The notes: a model not told the origin generated them from the letters alone. A stretch of 64,000 nucleotides of DNA from Anthonomus grandis grandis (GCF_022605725.1 NC_065555.1:26708774-26772773), one strand, 5' to 3'; shown: positions 1-12,262, numbered from the stretch's first letter. Numbers and translations are program-made.

Positions 1-540
1 CGGACTTAAACTTATGTCATCCTAACGAATAGCAATCGACAACCAAAACTTAACTAAATTACCAAATACGTACAAATATTATTTTTCAAGCCGGGAAGAA
101 GATATTCGGAAAACCGTCTGGCTCTTTTCGCAAGAAGAAGGAGTTTTCGTACGGTCAAAAATGTATTAAACTTAAATATTATTTAAAGAAGCAAATTTTC
201 TTAACAGATGTAAAGGTTAGAAATTGTGATGTTACTCTAAAAAAATTTTAAGTCGTCTTGCTTTGAAATTGAAAATACATTTTGTGTTTATACTAGTATG
301 TTGAACCCACTATTGTGTATTGTTTTTAAATTATGTGTTAGTAATATGTCGATTAATGTGCCTATTTTATATCATAGAAGTACCATGTCAACAAGTAGGT
401 ACCATGTATTTATGAATAAAGTATGTTTTGAATTTTTTGAAATTCGAAATTGTATTTAAAAGAAAGAGAGGTATATAATATTTAATAGGGATGATTCCAA
501 CTACTCACTAGAAATTACCTCGTTGAAAAAGTAATTAAAA
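1..540. other. AT-rich sequence, nothing recognised
   Basis: No open frame with family resemblance, no inverted repeat and no RNA gene was seen in this stretch. Confidence 0.5.
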
Positions 541-2715
541 GGGTTATTCAAAACTGCAAGTGGCCAACATGGCGTCGACAAGAAGAAACAAAGTTGATTG
601 TGACTCTCTAAAGAAGGAACGTCGTATTTAAAAGTTAAAGATGTTAACTTGTAAATGAGAGAAAGTGTTTACAACATTGTATAAATGATTTTATTTTATA
701 TTTTCAAATAACGCCAGAAAAAAATTAAAAAACCATTTTGCCAAATTTTACCTTTTTCCTGAATATTAGGAAGTATTTGGCATTTTTCCAATTTTTAGAT
801 TGCATTTATTCAATCATTGCATTTATATTGCGCAACTTTCGCCTAATTAAACCATTTACTGCTCATCCTTATTTTGGACATCCTGTATAATCGCGATGAG
901 ACCCTTCATACTGTTAAACAAAATATTTGTTTTTTTTTCTTATTAACTTTTTCTAGTTTTAAGAATTAGTAATTAAGTGTTTCCCTGTATTGCAAATTAA
1001 AATGTGGCCTATTTTCTATATTTTATAGTGTTGTTACCAACACCCTTATTCAAAACCTTTTAAATTTTGCGATTTTATTTTTATATTAAATTCAGTTAAA
1101 GGTATCTATTTTTCAATATTTTTGTCCAAAAAAAGTGTACTTCACAGATCTCACTACCCTACACAGTTTTTGAGATATTGGCTGGTTTCACAAACCCGTA
1201 TTGTCAAAAATCACATTACGGGCTACTTTCTGCAAAAAAATTATTGACTCTAAAAAACTATAGTACCGTATATAGATATTAAATCTTTAATTATTTAATT
1301 TACTTTTTATATTTACACGAAACCTACCTATATCATCAACTTTATTTAATATTTTTGTTAATTTTCTAATTAATAAATAAAAGCTTATTGAATTTTTGTT
1401 TTGTTTTTATTTATTTATTTTTGTCTCAAAAAAGGATTTTGGTAAGTAATTTATTATTTGTTAATAAAATTTAAGTTGTAAGAGATAGCACCTTCCAATA
1501 CATTACTTAACCACCACATTTATCTAGTTATTTATGCGAGATCACAGCGCATTTAAATATCGGCAATAACAAAATAAATAAAAGCGCTGTTATCATCATC
1601 GCCCTTGTCTTAAAAAAATAACAAAACGGCCGGGCGCCCAAAGATTCCCGCGTCGTTAAACTGCAAATGGTCAATATAGCGCCGACAAAGAAAAACAAAG
1701 TTGATGATGGCTCTTTAAAGACAGAACGTCGTATTTTAAATTTAAAGGTGTCATCGTATAGGCGAGAAAAAGTGGTCACAATAATTTATTCATTTAATAA
1801 ATACTTTTGTCATATATTTTGAAATAAAGCCAGAAAAAAATAAAATGATTTTGCCAAATTTTAGTTTTTTGCAAAATTTAGGAAGTATTTAGATTTTATT
1901 ATAAAAGGACACTATATTGCTCAACTTTCCTCTAATTATACCACCTCCATTGACGTCCTGTATAACCGTGATGCGGGGTCTTTAAACAAAATGCTTTTTT
2001 TTGTTACTAGGTATCTTTTTATAGTTTTAAGTATAGTTGTAACAACTGGTAATTGAGAATTTTCCTGTGTCGCTTAAAACTTAAAATGTGGCCTATTTTC
2101 TATTTCTATTAACATCCTCACTCACAACCCCTTACTTTACAGATCTCACTACGCTGCACAATTTTTCAGATATTGAATGTACATGACAAAATGAGTTACT
2201 TTTGAAAAAAATTATTGATCAAGAACTTATATTACCATCGGTATTAAGTCTTATGAATTATTTCAATTATTCTTTATAATATTTACGTGAAACCTATTTA
2301 TATCTTAAAATTTGTTCCACATATTTTTTGTATATTAGTTTTTAGTTAATTAAGTGCGACGGGCTTTTTATTTAAAAACTTGACCCTCTTGAACACAAAA
2401 TGAAGGAAACATAATGTTTGTTTGAATTATAACTTGTATTAAACTTTGTTGGTAATTTTGTAAAAATATTTTTTTATATATATTTTTGTATTAATTTTTG
2501 TCTCAAAAACATATTTTGGTAAGTAATTATTTGTTTATAAAATTTAACTTTTAAGAAATTTCAATATGCCTCCACCCTTAAGTATATCACTTATCACTTG
2601 ACCACCACATAAATGACACCGTGTTGTATGTTCAAAAAAAATAATAAAAACATAGTTGGCAGCCCATATCTTAAAAAAATATCCAACACGGCCGCGTAAC
2701 CGGAGATTCCAGCGT
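541..2715. repeat. degenerate tandem duplication, unit about 1.1 kb
   Basis: Two diverged direct copies lie head to tail. The block near 561-620 (ATGGCGTCGACAAGAAGAAA) recurs near 1670-1730 as ATAGCGCCGACAAAGAAAAA. The block near 1420-1480 (TTTTGTCTCAAAAAAGGATT) recurs near 2497-2560. The offset is about 1.09-1.11 kb throughout. A GC-richer junction (ACGGCCGGGCGCCC near 1626) recurs near 2690. Both units carry a GGACATCCTGTATA-like string (near 877 and 1945) resembling the mariner end seen elsewhere in the window. There is no coding potential. This may be a decayed duplicated transposon or an old segmental tandem copy. Confidence 0.7.
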
Positions 2716-3672
2716 CGTTGAAAACCTGACTCAAAGAAGCCAAAAGCCAAATCCACGCAGCTAAAATAAATCGTTCCTAGATATGACGCTTCGCGGCAGC
2801 ACCACACGGTGCACGAAACTGAACGGCAATCCGATAGTCGACTGGGTACACTTTTTAACACAGGGTTGCGTATCTTCCCAAATATTCAATCAACGGTAAT
2901 AGGCTGAATACTGATACGGCCGGACCTCTGTCACCTGCTTGATGCGTATATGGTTCGATTAGATGCTCCAAATTTCGAAAGACAAATATCAATGTGTCTT
3001 CCTGGGGCTCATATACATAAATTGGGTGTCAGCCCTGCATTTTTATTTCAATTGGTGCGTCAGGCGGGGCGCGCCTTAGATATTATAGATAGATAGATAT
3101 TATAGACGTTTAGATACTATATAATAATAGTAAGGAGAGCGACTACGTCCTGTGTTAATTTTTTTTAAATTTTAATTCAACAATTACATGAAATAATTAC
3201 GTAATAAATTAATGACAAATAACTGGATAATTTTGGGTAGACAGCGTCTATCTTGTCTACTCGTACGCTTCGCCACTGCTATTTAATGCCATTGAAAGAA
3301 TCACAAAAATTTGCCAATTTTGCATTCGAGAGAATGGTCATTATTTTGAACATTACCTTTAATTTTTTTTTTCTTTTCAACTGTTAAATACAGTTGATTA
3401 GCTATACTGTCGTAGTGTTTTTTTTTTAATAATATGCTTTTGTCTCAATGGGTATATTGTGATTGCATCCACTGCATTTGCAATGAATCCAATTCTTTGT
3501 TAGTGATTTGTGTAAGTTTTAACTTTGTTATTGTTATTCATGGCCTACTAATAAATTTATTTCCTTAATTTTAGAAAATTGTCATTTGTTTGCATGTTTC
3601 TTAAAAAAAACTGCATACCATTATATAATTTTGAAAAGGTAAAAAGAAGACAAATTTATTAGTGCATATATA
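2716..3672. other. non-coding, nothing recognised
   Basis: AT-rich sequence with one short GC-rich patch near 3060 and a small GATA-type run near 3075-3095. The open frame on the minus strand at 2544-2861 has no family resemblance and spans a repeat junction, so it is not called. Confidence 0.4.
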
Positions 3673-4032
3673 TACAGGGTGTTCCATTAAAAAAACATAA
3701 GTTTGGCTTATAACTCAAAAACAGTAAATATTTTAAAAAAATAATCTACGCCACTGCATTCTACGGAAAAAAATCTTAAAGCTGTTTTTTTACGTATTCG
3801 AGTATAAGTTAAAGAATAACCGAAATACAAGAGGGGGTCCCGAAACGTCGAATTTTCAAAAATGGCCTATATCATATAAAATTATTATAAAAACTAAGAG
3901 GGCTTTGGAATTTTTGTTAATGGCATCGTTATTTTCACGAAAAAGTATCACACTGTCGCGAAAACCGCATCACGCTAACGTTAAAAATAACGGAGATACC
4001 CCCCAAAAGTACCCAAAATGGGACACCCTGTA
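3673..4032. mobile_element. 360 bp non-autonomous element with TACAGGGTG termini
   Basis: The left end reads TACAGGGTGTTCCATT and the right end is its inverted copy (AAATGGGACACCCTGTA at 4016-4032), inside TA-rich flanks. The interior is non-coding. The same terminus type (CACCCTGTATA) occurs at the ends of mariner-like remnants at 24050-24064 and 26738-26751, so this is probably a deletion derivative of that mariner family. The assignment to mariner is inferred from the ends only. Confidence 0.7.
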
Positions 4033-5050
4033 CGCAGCCACTCTTCCGCCACGAGTTTTTCTATCCTGGCGCTCAAGAAAGTACCCAGGTACTATAAAGT
4101 TTTTACTATCACATTCAGTAGTTAGCCACGTTTCTGATAGCCCAAGAATATTAAATTTATATTGTTAAAAGTAGTTGAGAAATTCATCGAAACCTGTATT
4201 TAACGACCGGGTGCTATTAATGATAAACAAAAAAAAGTTTTAATTAAGCTGCATTTAGAGTGAAATTGTTTCTAAATTATTTCTCATAATCCAATTATGT
4301 ATTCTATGCAATTTAAAGTACAACTCAGGGTTAACCTGTGGTCGATCTACCTAGAAAAAAAAACAGCAAATTACAAGTCAAATACCCATCATATAATAAC
4401 CGGAATGTAAAATCCCTAATAAAAAAAAGACGAACATTGTATAAGTAGGATCGTTTTCTTTCCCAAAACAATGTTAATTGGCTCATTTTTAAAAAATTTC
4501 ATGTCTATAACATAAACCAGTAGCGAAGGTCATCTTTAGCAAGTTCATTATCAATGACATGAACAATAGCAATTACTATTGTGTGTAAGGAAGTAGCTAA
4601 TTTAGAGGGTATAGAAGCAAAAACATGTTAGTCTTTGTAATATATTTGTTAATTGCATTAAAATAATAAAAAATTATATATATTTACAATTATTAAGTAT
4701 AGTATTTTATTTATTCTTCACAAAAAACAAAGATTTACTTAACCTTGGACACAATTTGTGGGTTTTTCGTGAATAAAATATTGCCGTCTGGTCACCTGAT
4801 GTTCTAAATGATAAGGCACTCTTATTTTAACCTAAAAAAGTTTTGGAGATGCATCAGCGGATGAAATAAATAACGCTAATAATTCATCCGCACCCAAAAA
4901 TGAAGTCATCATAATCATTTCTCGAAAATAATTTTTGTAAACCGCACGATGGCATAATTGTTTCATAATTTTTTTGCTAGCGGCAAAGGTCGTAGTATAA
5001 TATAGTTTGATTTAATGTGTGGAAACGTAATCAATAAAAAAATAATGCAG
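4033..5050. other. non-coding, nothing recognised
   Basis: AT-rich. I saw no coding region, no inverted repeat and no RNA gene. Confidence 0.4.
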
Positions 5051-5287
5051 AAAATTGTTTTTCTACTACCGTGCGTAAAGTGCTCACTTTACACATTTAA
5101 GGTGGGGGTGTGTAAAGTTTCACTTTTTACACACTAGTGCGTAATTTGACGTTTATTTGACATTTAAAGTATAGTTTTCCAACAAATGTTTTGACGTTTT
5201 TTTTACCGTAAAGTTATTTAAGTGCATAAAGTAATCTTATATTTTTTTATTTTTTTGTTGTTTTCTGTGGTAGTAGAAAAAATTTTG
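5051..5287. mobile_element. MITE with TTCTACTACC termini and GTAAAG repeats
   Basis: The left end AAAATTGTTTTTCTACTACC is mirrored by GGTAGTAGAAAAAATTTT at the right (5269-5286), giving inverted repeats of about 20 bp. Inside are several copies, in both orientations, of a GTGCGTAAAGT / ACTTTACACA motif. A second, truncated copy lies at 11272-11420. No coding capacity. Confidence 0.7.
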
Positions 5288-5703
5288 TATGTTACACGTG
5301 TGTAAAATCCCCTTTTTTTTCCATTCATAAAAAAAGGATCATTTTACACATTTGTTATAGTAGTTTTAACCTCACTTGAAGAAGCAAAAACTTAAAGACC
5401 CATAAAAACCATAAAGGATTCTGCCGCCGCGCCGTCAGAGGCGTGCGGTTATTTATAAAAATCTCTTGGTGAATAATAAAATAAAATAAAAATTTTTAAG
5501 TTAAAGTTAGAGTTTTACTGACTATTATTTCGTTGATCTGGTTATTTTTGAGATGAGAACTTATTTTTATGTTGCCTACTTAGGTACATTTTTATAACGC
5601 AGTAAAGTCGACTAGGATTATTCACTCAAACACTTTTTACACACAAATACAAACACTTTCACACACAAATTTATATTATTGCAAAGTACTCACCAATGCT
5701 TAA

Positions 5704-7113
5704 CTAACCTTCTGAAAGACTATCCTCAGAAGTAGAATTATCAAGGCCAGGTTGAATTATTATTTGGGGTATGGGTAGCAAAACGGTATACTCTCTTTCA
5801 GTTTTGATTACTTGCTCAACACAATTTTTCCATCTATTAGTTTCGAATTCTGACACAATTTTGCGGATATTTTCAATAACTAACGCACTTAATGTTGGTG
5901 AACTGTTGCACTTTCGAAGTTGTTTTTTTAATGTGCCCCATACTAGTTCAATGGGGTTAAAAATACAATAATATGGAGACAACCTTAAATCGGTGTATCC
6001 ATTATTCTTAGCAATGTTATCAATAATATACTCATTTTTAAAGTTATAACTTTTAATGGTATTAAGCAATTCCTTTTTTAAGGTGATTTTGTTAGGGACT
6101 GGAATGTTCTTAATTTTCATAAAAGTTATGATATCTTGTTTTTTAGAACTGTTGTTTGGTATTTTATTTAATACCCTGGAATGGTAAGATGCATTGTCCA
6201 TAACGATTACTGAGTTTAGAGGAATGTTTGGTAGGAGCTGCTCAGAGAACCACATTTCGAATAATGCCGCAGTCATGTGATAATCAGCCGACGATTCAGA
6301 AATATTTTTAGCAAATAAAAGTAAAGCATTTTTAACAAATCCTTCTGTACTGCCAGCATGAAGTATAATAATTCGCTTTCCTCTTGAACATGGCGTATTC
6401 AAAACACAATTTGTTGAACTATCAATCCAACCGTATTTAACTAAGTCATGCGTATCAAACCAAGTTTCATCTATATAAATAATATGCCTATTTAGGTCCC
6501 GATACAACTAAATACTACGTAAATATTCTTGCCGAAGTTCAACAATGCGCCGTGATTCCATAATAACCATTCTATTATTTAGTTTTTGGTGTTTAAACCC
6601 GCACTCTCTTAAGATACACTGGAGTGTTGCTAAGCACTTATAGTCAAAATCAGGGTACTCGACAAGTTTTTCTTTAATCATTTCCAATGTTGGAACCAAG
6701 TAAGCCTTATAAAAGTCGTATACTATACGTCGGATAACGTCTTTGGAAGCTTCCTCAACTCTTCTAAGTTTTTGGCTGACTCTTTTTCTTTTCACAGAAT
6801 GGTCTGTAACATCTCCCACTTTTAAAGCGCGATAAATTGTCGACGACGGAATTACAGTTAATTTATGAATACGTTTAATTATGGCATTTTCTGACATATC
6901 CGGACTTTCTTGTCTAAGGCAATTAAAAATATTTAAGATTACTCTTTGACACTGAACATGTAAGTCTTTATGTCCAAGCTCGCTGGATTCCTCACTAGCT
7001 ACACTACTTGTCGATATTGTATCGGCTACCTCAAAAGATCTCCAGAATGCCATATTAATAAACAAAAAAAAAACAATAACAACACTAAAATAACTATAGG
7101 AATTACTCCACAA
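5704..7113 (-). pseudogene. Sailor-type (DD82E) IS630-Tc1-mariner transposase, one in-frame stop
   Basis: A DDE transposase that would cut and paste its own element. The frame runs from 7113 to an in-frame TAG at 6508-6510 and continues in the same frame to 5704, so a single nonsense codon separates an N-terminal helix-turn-helix-like part (about 200 aa) from the catalytic part (about 267 aa). Catalytic motifs are IDETWF (first Asp), VIVMDNASYHS (second Asp) and NPIELVWG (Glu). I count exactly 82 residues between the second Asp and the Glu, far more than the 34 of Tc1. From memory, DD82E is the signature of the Sailor group. All three acidic residues are kept. Terminal repeats were not established: CTGCCGCC near 5421 and an inverted copy near 7295 are the only hint. 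Confidence 0.8.
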
Positions 7114-7154
7114 ACTTTAACAAATCGCAAATTAAATAACAAAGAAATATTATA

Positions 7155-7812
7155 ATATTCATACAACACTCTCATTAAACATCAGAGCAAGACTAAAAGA
7201 GCCGCCTGCCTCGATTCGTCCTGCCACCTGCCACTGTCTAAAACTTTAAAATTGTCGGCTTGTCAAAGGCGACTTTTTTTTAAGGCGGCAGGAACGGAAC
7301 TCTGTAACAAAAATAGCGAAAGCGATTCTCTATAATCCTTATCACTTGGTCATTTGTACTTCGTAACTACAATCGGATTAGATCGCCACTGATCGCGTGC
7401 GCTCGGAATTTCTTTAAATAAGGACAGATAAAATCATATATGTATAAATACATATATGGATATTATACATATAGGTAATTTATACATATATGGATAAAAT
7501 GGTCTCCTTATTAAAGAGCTACTATTTTCTTCTCACTCTATTGTATGTCGAATTTCTACTTATCTCTGTCTACTTTTATGGAGTAGGTCACCTAAGGTAG
7601 GAAATTTATTATTTACTTTTTTTTAGGTTAGTTTTTATTAATATAGCTACGTACTACTTTATTTTTCTTCTTTGTGATAATTTTTAATTTGTGGAGTTTC
7701 TTAAAGTAAAAAAAATATTTGCCTACTTACATATTGAGGTATATAAGAACATTTTGTTTATCTGCGTTTCAGGACAATTAAGTTAAAATTTATCTTCCAA
7801 TTTCAATTAACA
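7155..7812. other. non-coding flank between Sailor-type and Harbinger genes
   Basis: Apart from the palindrome at 7412-7516 and a GC-rich patch near 7200-7310, nothing is recognised. The left end of the first Harbinger should be in or near this stretch, but I could not define its terminal repeats. Confidence 0.4.
7412..7516. repeat. imperfect palindrome, about 105 bp
   Basis: CTTTAAATAAGGACAGATAA at the left is mirrored by a diverged inverted copy ending CTCCTTATTAAAG. The arms contain matching TATACATATATG strings. It could fold into a hairpin and may be a small foldback element. Confidence 0.55.
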
Positions 7813-8974
7813 GAGACCCAAAAACAAGCCCTGTGCAGTGGCAAGTGCTGGTCGAGTATTTGATGAATTACCCAGAAATGCTTACCAAGGCATTTTCTGG
7901 GGTAAATGGCCGGCAGCACTATAAGAAAATGTGGAGTGAAGCAGCCACCCAACTAAATAGTATGGGTTATGGGTCTAAAACCCCTGGGTCTAAGTGGATA
8001 GAGGTATACTTACAGTTAAAGCTATATGATGTAAATATAAATATATACGATAAGATACAGACTTGTTGTGTAACTATATACATATAGTATGTAAAATTAC
8101 AACATTTTAATAATTGTCAATGCAATAATAATTGTGATTATTTGGTTTGAGGCATTTTCCAAATGGAAAAGCAACGTTAAAGTAAAGGCTCAAACTATGA
8201 AATTGGCCATGAACAGGACAGGTGGAGGAGGTCCAGTACCTCAACTGACTCCCATCGAAGAAAAGTTAATGGGTTTAATTGGATGGTCAGCTGTAGAAGG
8301 AGATGCTACAGAGGAGTTAGGATTAGTGGTAAAATATTAATTTGTGAAACATAATGTTTTATCATGTAAAAATCTAAGAGTTTATAAATTGCTATTTTTA
8401 TTACTCCTTAGTGTAATTAAATCACAACTAAAAAATTACAGACCCAAGAAAGCATGGAAAAAAAAAGTAATACTAGAAAAGCCTCGGCAACAGCAATTGC
8501 AAGTACATCCACCACAGCACCACAATCCACACAAGTTAATGAAAATATGGAAGCTCAGATATCTGAACTCCCTCCTTTGGTAGCAATTGGCAGTGAAGAA
8601 ACTCACTCACAGAAAAATTGTATAAAACGAAAGTTTATAGGAAAGATAAATAAACTAAATAAAATTAGCAAAATAGCTATGAAGAATGATAATAAAACAC
8701 TCTTAATAATGCATGAGGAGACTCTAAAGGTAAAGTCCAGTGCAACGATATATTAGAATGGTCACCCGTCAAAACATTAGCATTCCACCTGCCAAACAAT
8801 GTCATCCACCTTCTATTTACATTGTTTGGCAGGTGGAATGCTGGTGTTTTGACGGGTGACCATTCTAATATATCGTTACACTGGACTTTACTAAAGGAAA
8901 TTAATGAAAATCTTACAATAATGGCAAAAAATTCTGGGAATTCAAAATGCTGCTGTAAATGCCAATCTAATTAA
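7813..8974 (+). pseudogene. Harbinger-1 accessory protein, zeste/Myb-like DNA-binding, split by a foldback insertion
   Basis: PIF/Harbinger elements encode a Myb/SANT-like partner that helps the transposase bind DNA and enter the nucleus (family knowledge). Exons read from splice signals: 7813-8003 (WQVLVEYL...SKWIE), intron 8004-8151 (gt..ag), 8152-8328 (KWKSNVKVKAQ, GTGGGGP, LTPIEEKLMGLIG), intron 8329-8441, then 8442-8729 continuing at 8897 to a stop at 8972-8974. All introns are phase 0. The zeste-type motifs W..LV.Y and WK.N.K.KA are clear. The last exon is split by the 162 bp element at 8730-8891. Removing it with one TSD copy makes the frame continuous to a Cys-rich tail and a stop. 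A 5' exon with the start codon was not found. Convergent with the transposase at 9487-10696. Confidence 0.75.
8730..8891. mobile_element. 162 bp foldback MITE, 72 bp arms, TSD TAAAG
   Basis: The left arm starts GTAAAGTCCAGTG and the right arm ends CACTGGACTTTAC. The arms are 72 bp each with three mismatches, separated by an 18 bp loop (8802-8819). The flanking 5 bp TAAAG is duplicated (8725-8729 and 8892-8896). The insertion lies in the last exon of the zeste-like gene. Confidence 0.92.
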
Positions 8975-9486
8975 ATACAGCATTTTGATTTTATTTATGA
9001 TAATATGTATATTTAATAATCCATCCACTTTAAGTTACACTATATATATATATATGTATTTAAGTTCCTTTTATAAACATGAGTTCCTATTTTTGTTATG
9101 AATTAATATTTTTGTTGTGGATATAAATTATTAGATGTTTTTTAAACACCTGGATGATCCTTATTTAATAAAAGTGTTTTTAATATTATTTTTCTTGATT
9201 TTTTCCTGGTTCTCCCTCATAGTTCCTATTGATACCAGAAACGATTTCTTTTCTAAGGCGTTTGAAATATTATTACAAAAAAACAAAAAAGGGCTACTTC
9301 AGTAATATTTTATTAACAAGTAAATACCTAAAATTTACAAAAAGCATAATTATTAGAATATAAATATTTTAAAATTATACAAAATGAGACATCCCAAATC
9401 TTGGTAAATATATAGCACACATTTAAATAAATTACCTCTTGGATTGTTCTCAATTTAAAAAAAAAATAACGTTTATAAATGATTTA

Positions 9487-10696
9487 TTATCTGAATAAGA
9501 AACCATTGTATGCATTTTTGAAGTTCTGGACAATTTGTTGCCTAACTTGCCTCCCTTGGTTTAAGTCTGGGTTTTGAATATGAGTTTGTATATTATTGTC
9601 TGGGTCTTCATTATCGTCATTTTGATTTAGGTCTTCATCAAACTCTAGGCCTGCATCTATGCATATATTATGTAATACAGCACAGGCATTTACAATTACT
9701 CCCACTTTCTGAGGACTGTATCTTAACTTTCTCTCTCCTGACAGGCATCTAAAAATACCTTTCAATCGACCATTACACCTCTCAATAATACTTCTAGTAA
9801 TTTTGTGAGATTTATTATAACGACCTTCTGGTGTATTTGGGGGAGGATTGTTATCAAATGGAGTCATTAGCCATGGTTCAAGTGGGTACCCTGAATCTCC
9901 TATTAACCAAGTGTTTCTTTCGCCTATAACAAATTGAAAAGTTGTAGTGCTGTATTTAGTATGTACCAAAAACATTTAATGTATAACAAGTCAAAATTAG
10001 ACAAATTAAATTACCTACCCCTATTATATTCATTTTGCAAGAACTGCTTTATTTGAGAGCTTCTCCATATATAAGCATCATTTGTAGATCCCGGAAACCT
10101 TGCATTGATATTAAGGATTTTTAAGTTGTAGCTACAAATAATCTGCACATTTTTGGAATGAAAACCTTTGCGGTTTACATAATTGTGCTCCTCCAAACAC
10201 AAAACTGGTGACAAAATTGATATATGGGTGCAATCTATGCACCCAACTATTCCTGGAAATCCTCCCTTTCTGAGAAACCTCTTTTGATATCCATTTTCTG
10301 AATATTTTGGAATGGAAACTGAATGCATATGGGGCCTAAATGGATGACAATTAAGTTTGAAACCTCGGATATACATCTACTGACTACTTGCTGACTTGTT
10401 GACAATATCCATTCCTCGTTCACCCCTCTTTGATAATTACCAGTTGCTAAGAACCTTACTGCAATCAATATCCTAATTTCCCTTGGAACTCTATTTCTTC
10501 TTTGCTGGTTTTCCATATGGGGTAGTAGAATATTAAACAAATATGCCACAAAATCTTTATTTAATCGAAATAATTCTTGAAATCTTCTTGAAAAGGGATC
10601 ACTATTAGCTCTGAACACACTTTTTTGTAAATTATATCTATAAATTCGTCCGCGATTTTCTTCATTGTTTATTAAATACCTTTGCACAGGTAACAT
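9487..10696 (-). pseudogene. Harbinger-1 transposase (HARBI1/DDE_4 family), frameshifted
   Basis: A PIF/Harbinger transposase. The N-terminal part (10696 to about 10270) contains RFLATGNYQRGV and VSRCISEVSN. A one-base shift near 10255-10270 moves the reading to the frame holding GIVGCIDCTHI (first Asp) and FPGSTNDAYIW. A short intron follows, donor GTAGGT at about 10019 and acceptor at about 9950. The last exon has WLIGDSGYP (second Asp), IIERCNGRLKGIFRCL (Glu) and the C-terminal VLHNIC motif. The three catalytic residues are all present, so the lesion is one indel. It converges on the zeste-like gene 0.5 kb away, the usual two-gene content of Harbinger elements. Confidence 0.85.
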
Positions 10697-11271
10697 TTTA
10701 AATAAGGAAAAACTCTATAGGGAATGAGCCACAACAACAAAACATAAAAATGTCAATATTGTCAATTTCTACTTTCTTCTTTATTCACGAGTGGATCTTA
10801 CCGAGTTGCCTAATGTTTTTAGAATCGGTAATATCGGATTCTCTATACCCGAGAAACAACGAAATAAATAAGGAAACTTATCTCTTCCTTTACTTATTCG
10901 CTTCTTTTCTCTGAATAAAGAAAATGTATAGACACAGTCTAACAATTTTAATTGAAATTATTAAAATGAAAAATTAATTGAAATCTATATACTTTGGTAT
11001 AGAGTCCCGTCCCAGGGGCCCTAGGTGCGGCATCCGCTTTTGATAACCGATTTCTATGAATCTCTGCACGAAGCGGTATGCTTTAACATCGACACCTTTA
11101 GTAATGCATTAGTACGCTGCCGCTGTTCCATAATCCACGCGAATTTGGCGATCTTTTGATGCAAAGCAATGTGTTTAAAACAGGCCCCGGTCTATAAGTC
11201 TTCCCGCCGGAACGCTTTTAATAGTTTTTATGGTCATTCAAGTGACTTTAAAACCACTATACATAAATAAC
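10697..11271. other. non-coding spacer with a GC-richer patch
   Basis: An imperfect palindrome AGAATCGGTAATATCGGATTCT-like block lies near 10822-10843 and a GC-richer patch at about 10990-11220. Neither matches a family I recognise. The right end of Harbinger-1 should lie here. Confidence 0.4.
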
Positions 11272-11420
11272 TATTTTCTACTACCGTGCGTAAAGTACTC
11301 ACCTTACACACTTCCCAGGAGGTGTAAAGTTGCACTTTTTACACACTAGTTCCTAAAAAAAGTGTTTTTACGCACTAATGCGTAAAGTCGTTTAAGTGCG
11401 TAAAGTAATTTGCTACATAA
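11272..11420. mobile_element. truncated second copy of the TTCTACTACC MITE
   Basis: TTTTCTACTACCGTGCGTAA followed by GTAAAG and TTACACAC motifs matches the left part of the element at 5051-5287. The mirrored right terminus is missing. Confidence 0.65.
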
Positions 11421-11750
11421 ATAACACACTTGCTACATAAATAACTATTATTATTTAATATTAAAAAAAACTGATATTTCATAATTGTCATAATATATTA
11501 AAGGCAAAATTCAAAACAGTCATCGAATATATTTGACTCATTCTCTATATATCTATCCTTTCTTTCGAGGCAATTAAAAGTCAATCAATGAGAAGAGCAA
11601 GAAACTATCAAAATGTAGTACATTTAGCACTGCTAACCTGGAAATGCTATACCTAAAGTTAGGTTTAATGTGAGTGGGCGATGTGGGCAGCACTCCACTC
11701 TGACTAGTCCACTACACTCCTTTCATACTGCCGTTATGAAAAGTCTATTA
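11421..11750. other. non-coding, nothing recognised
   Basis: AT-rich sequence between the truncated MITE and the left end of Harbinger-2. No gene seen. It ends with the TTA target duplication at 11748-11750. Confidence 0.4.
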
Positions 11751-12262
11751 AGGTGTGATTTCCTAGCGACGCAGTTAATACCACGTACATGTACAATGTA
11801 TTTTGTATGGAATCGTTTTCCTTGAAGCGTCGTGACTCGAACTCGCAAAGTCCGGCCGTTAACGGCTGCATCTCGATTGCTCAAAAACATGTCGAGACGC
11901 GAACGTAGACCCTAGCCGTCTATGCATCAGTTTGATATAGAGTTTGATAAGAGTTGAGCTGAAGATATTAACACAAAATGTCGAAAAAATTCACAAATGC
12001 TGAAGATGAAATATTGATTTATCAAGTACGCGAATATCCTTGTATTTATGTCCATGAAAATAAAGACTTTAAAGATTACCAAATTCGGGAAAATGTATGG
12101 TAAGAAATTGCTGCAATTTTATCCAAGAATCGTAAGTATTTAAGAGTAAATTCATTGTTTTCCGCTCCATATGGATTAATCAAATTTTGTGAATAGTAGG
12201 GTTGCATTGGTTGGTCAAGTAGGTTGATTAATTTTTCCCAATGTTTCAATTGGTATTTTATA

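Noticed and set aside
2544..2861. 105-codon open frame on the minus strand
   Set aside because: No family resemblance, rich in rare-looking residues, and it crosses the junction of the tandem repeat. Treated as chance.
3905..4168. 87-codon open frame on the plus strand
   Set aside because: It runs out of the 360 bp inverted-repeat element across its right end, so it cannot be a conserved gene.
10990..11230. GC-richer patch that might be an exon or RNA gene
   Set aside because: No long frame, no tRNA-like cloverleaf or rRNA-like sequence was seen on either strand.
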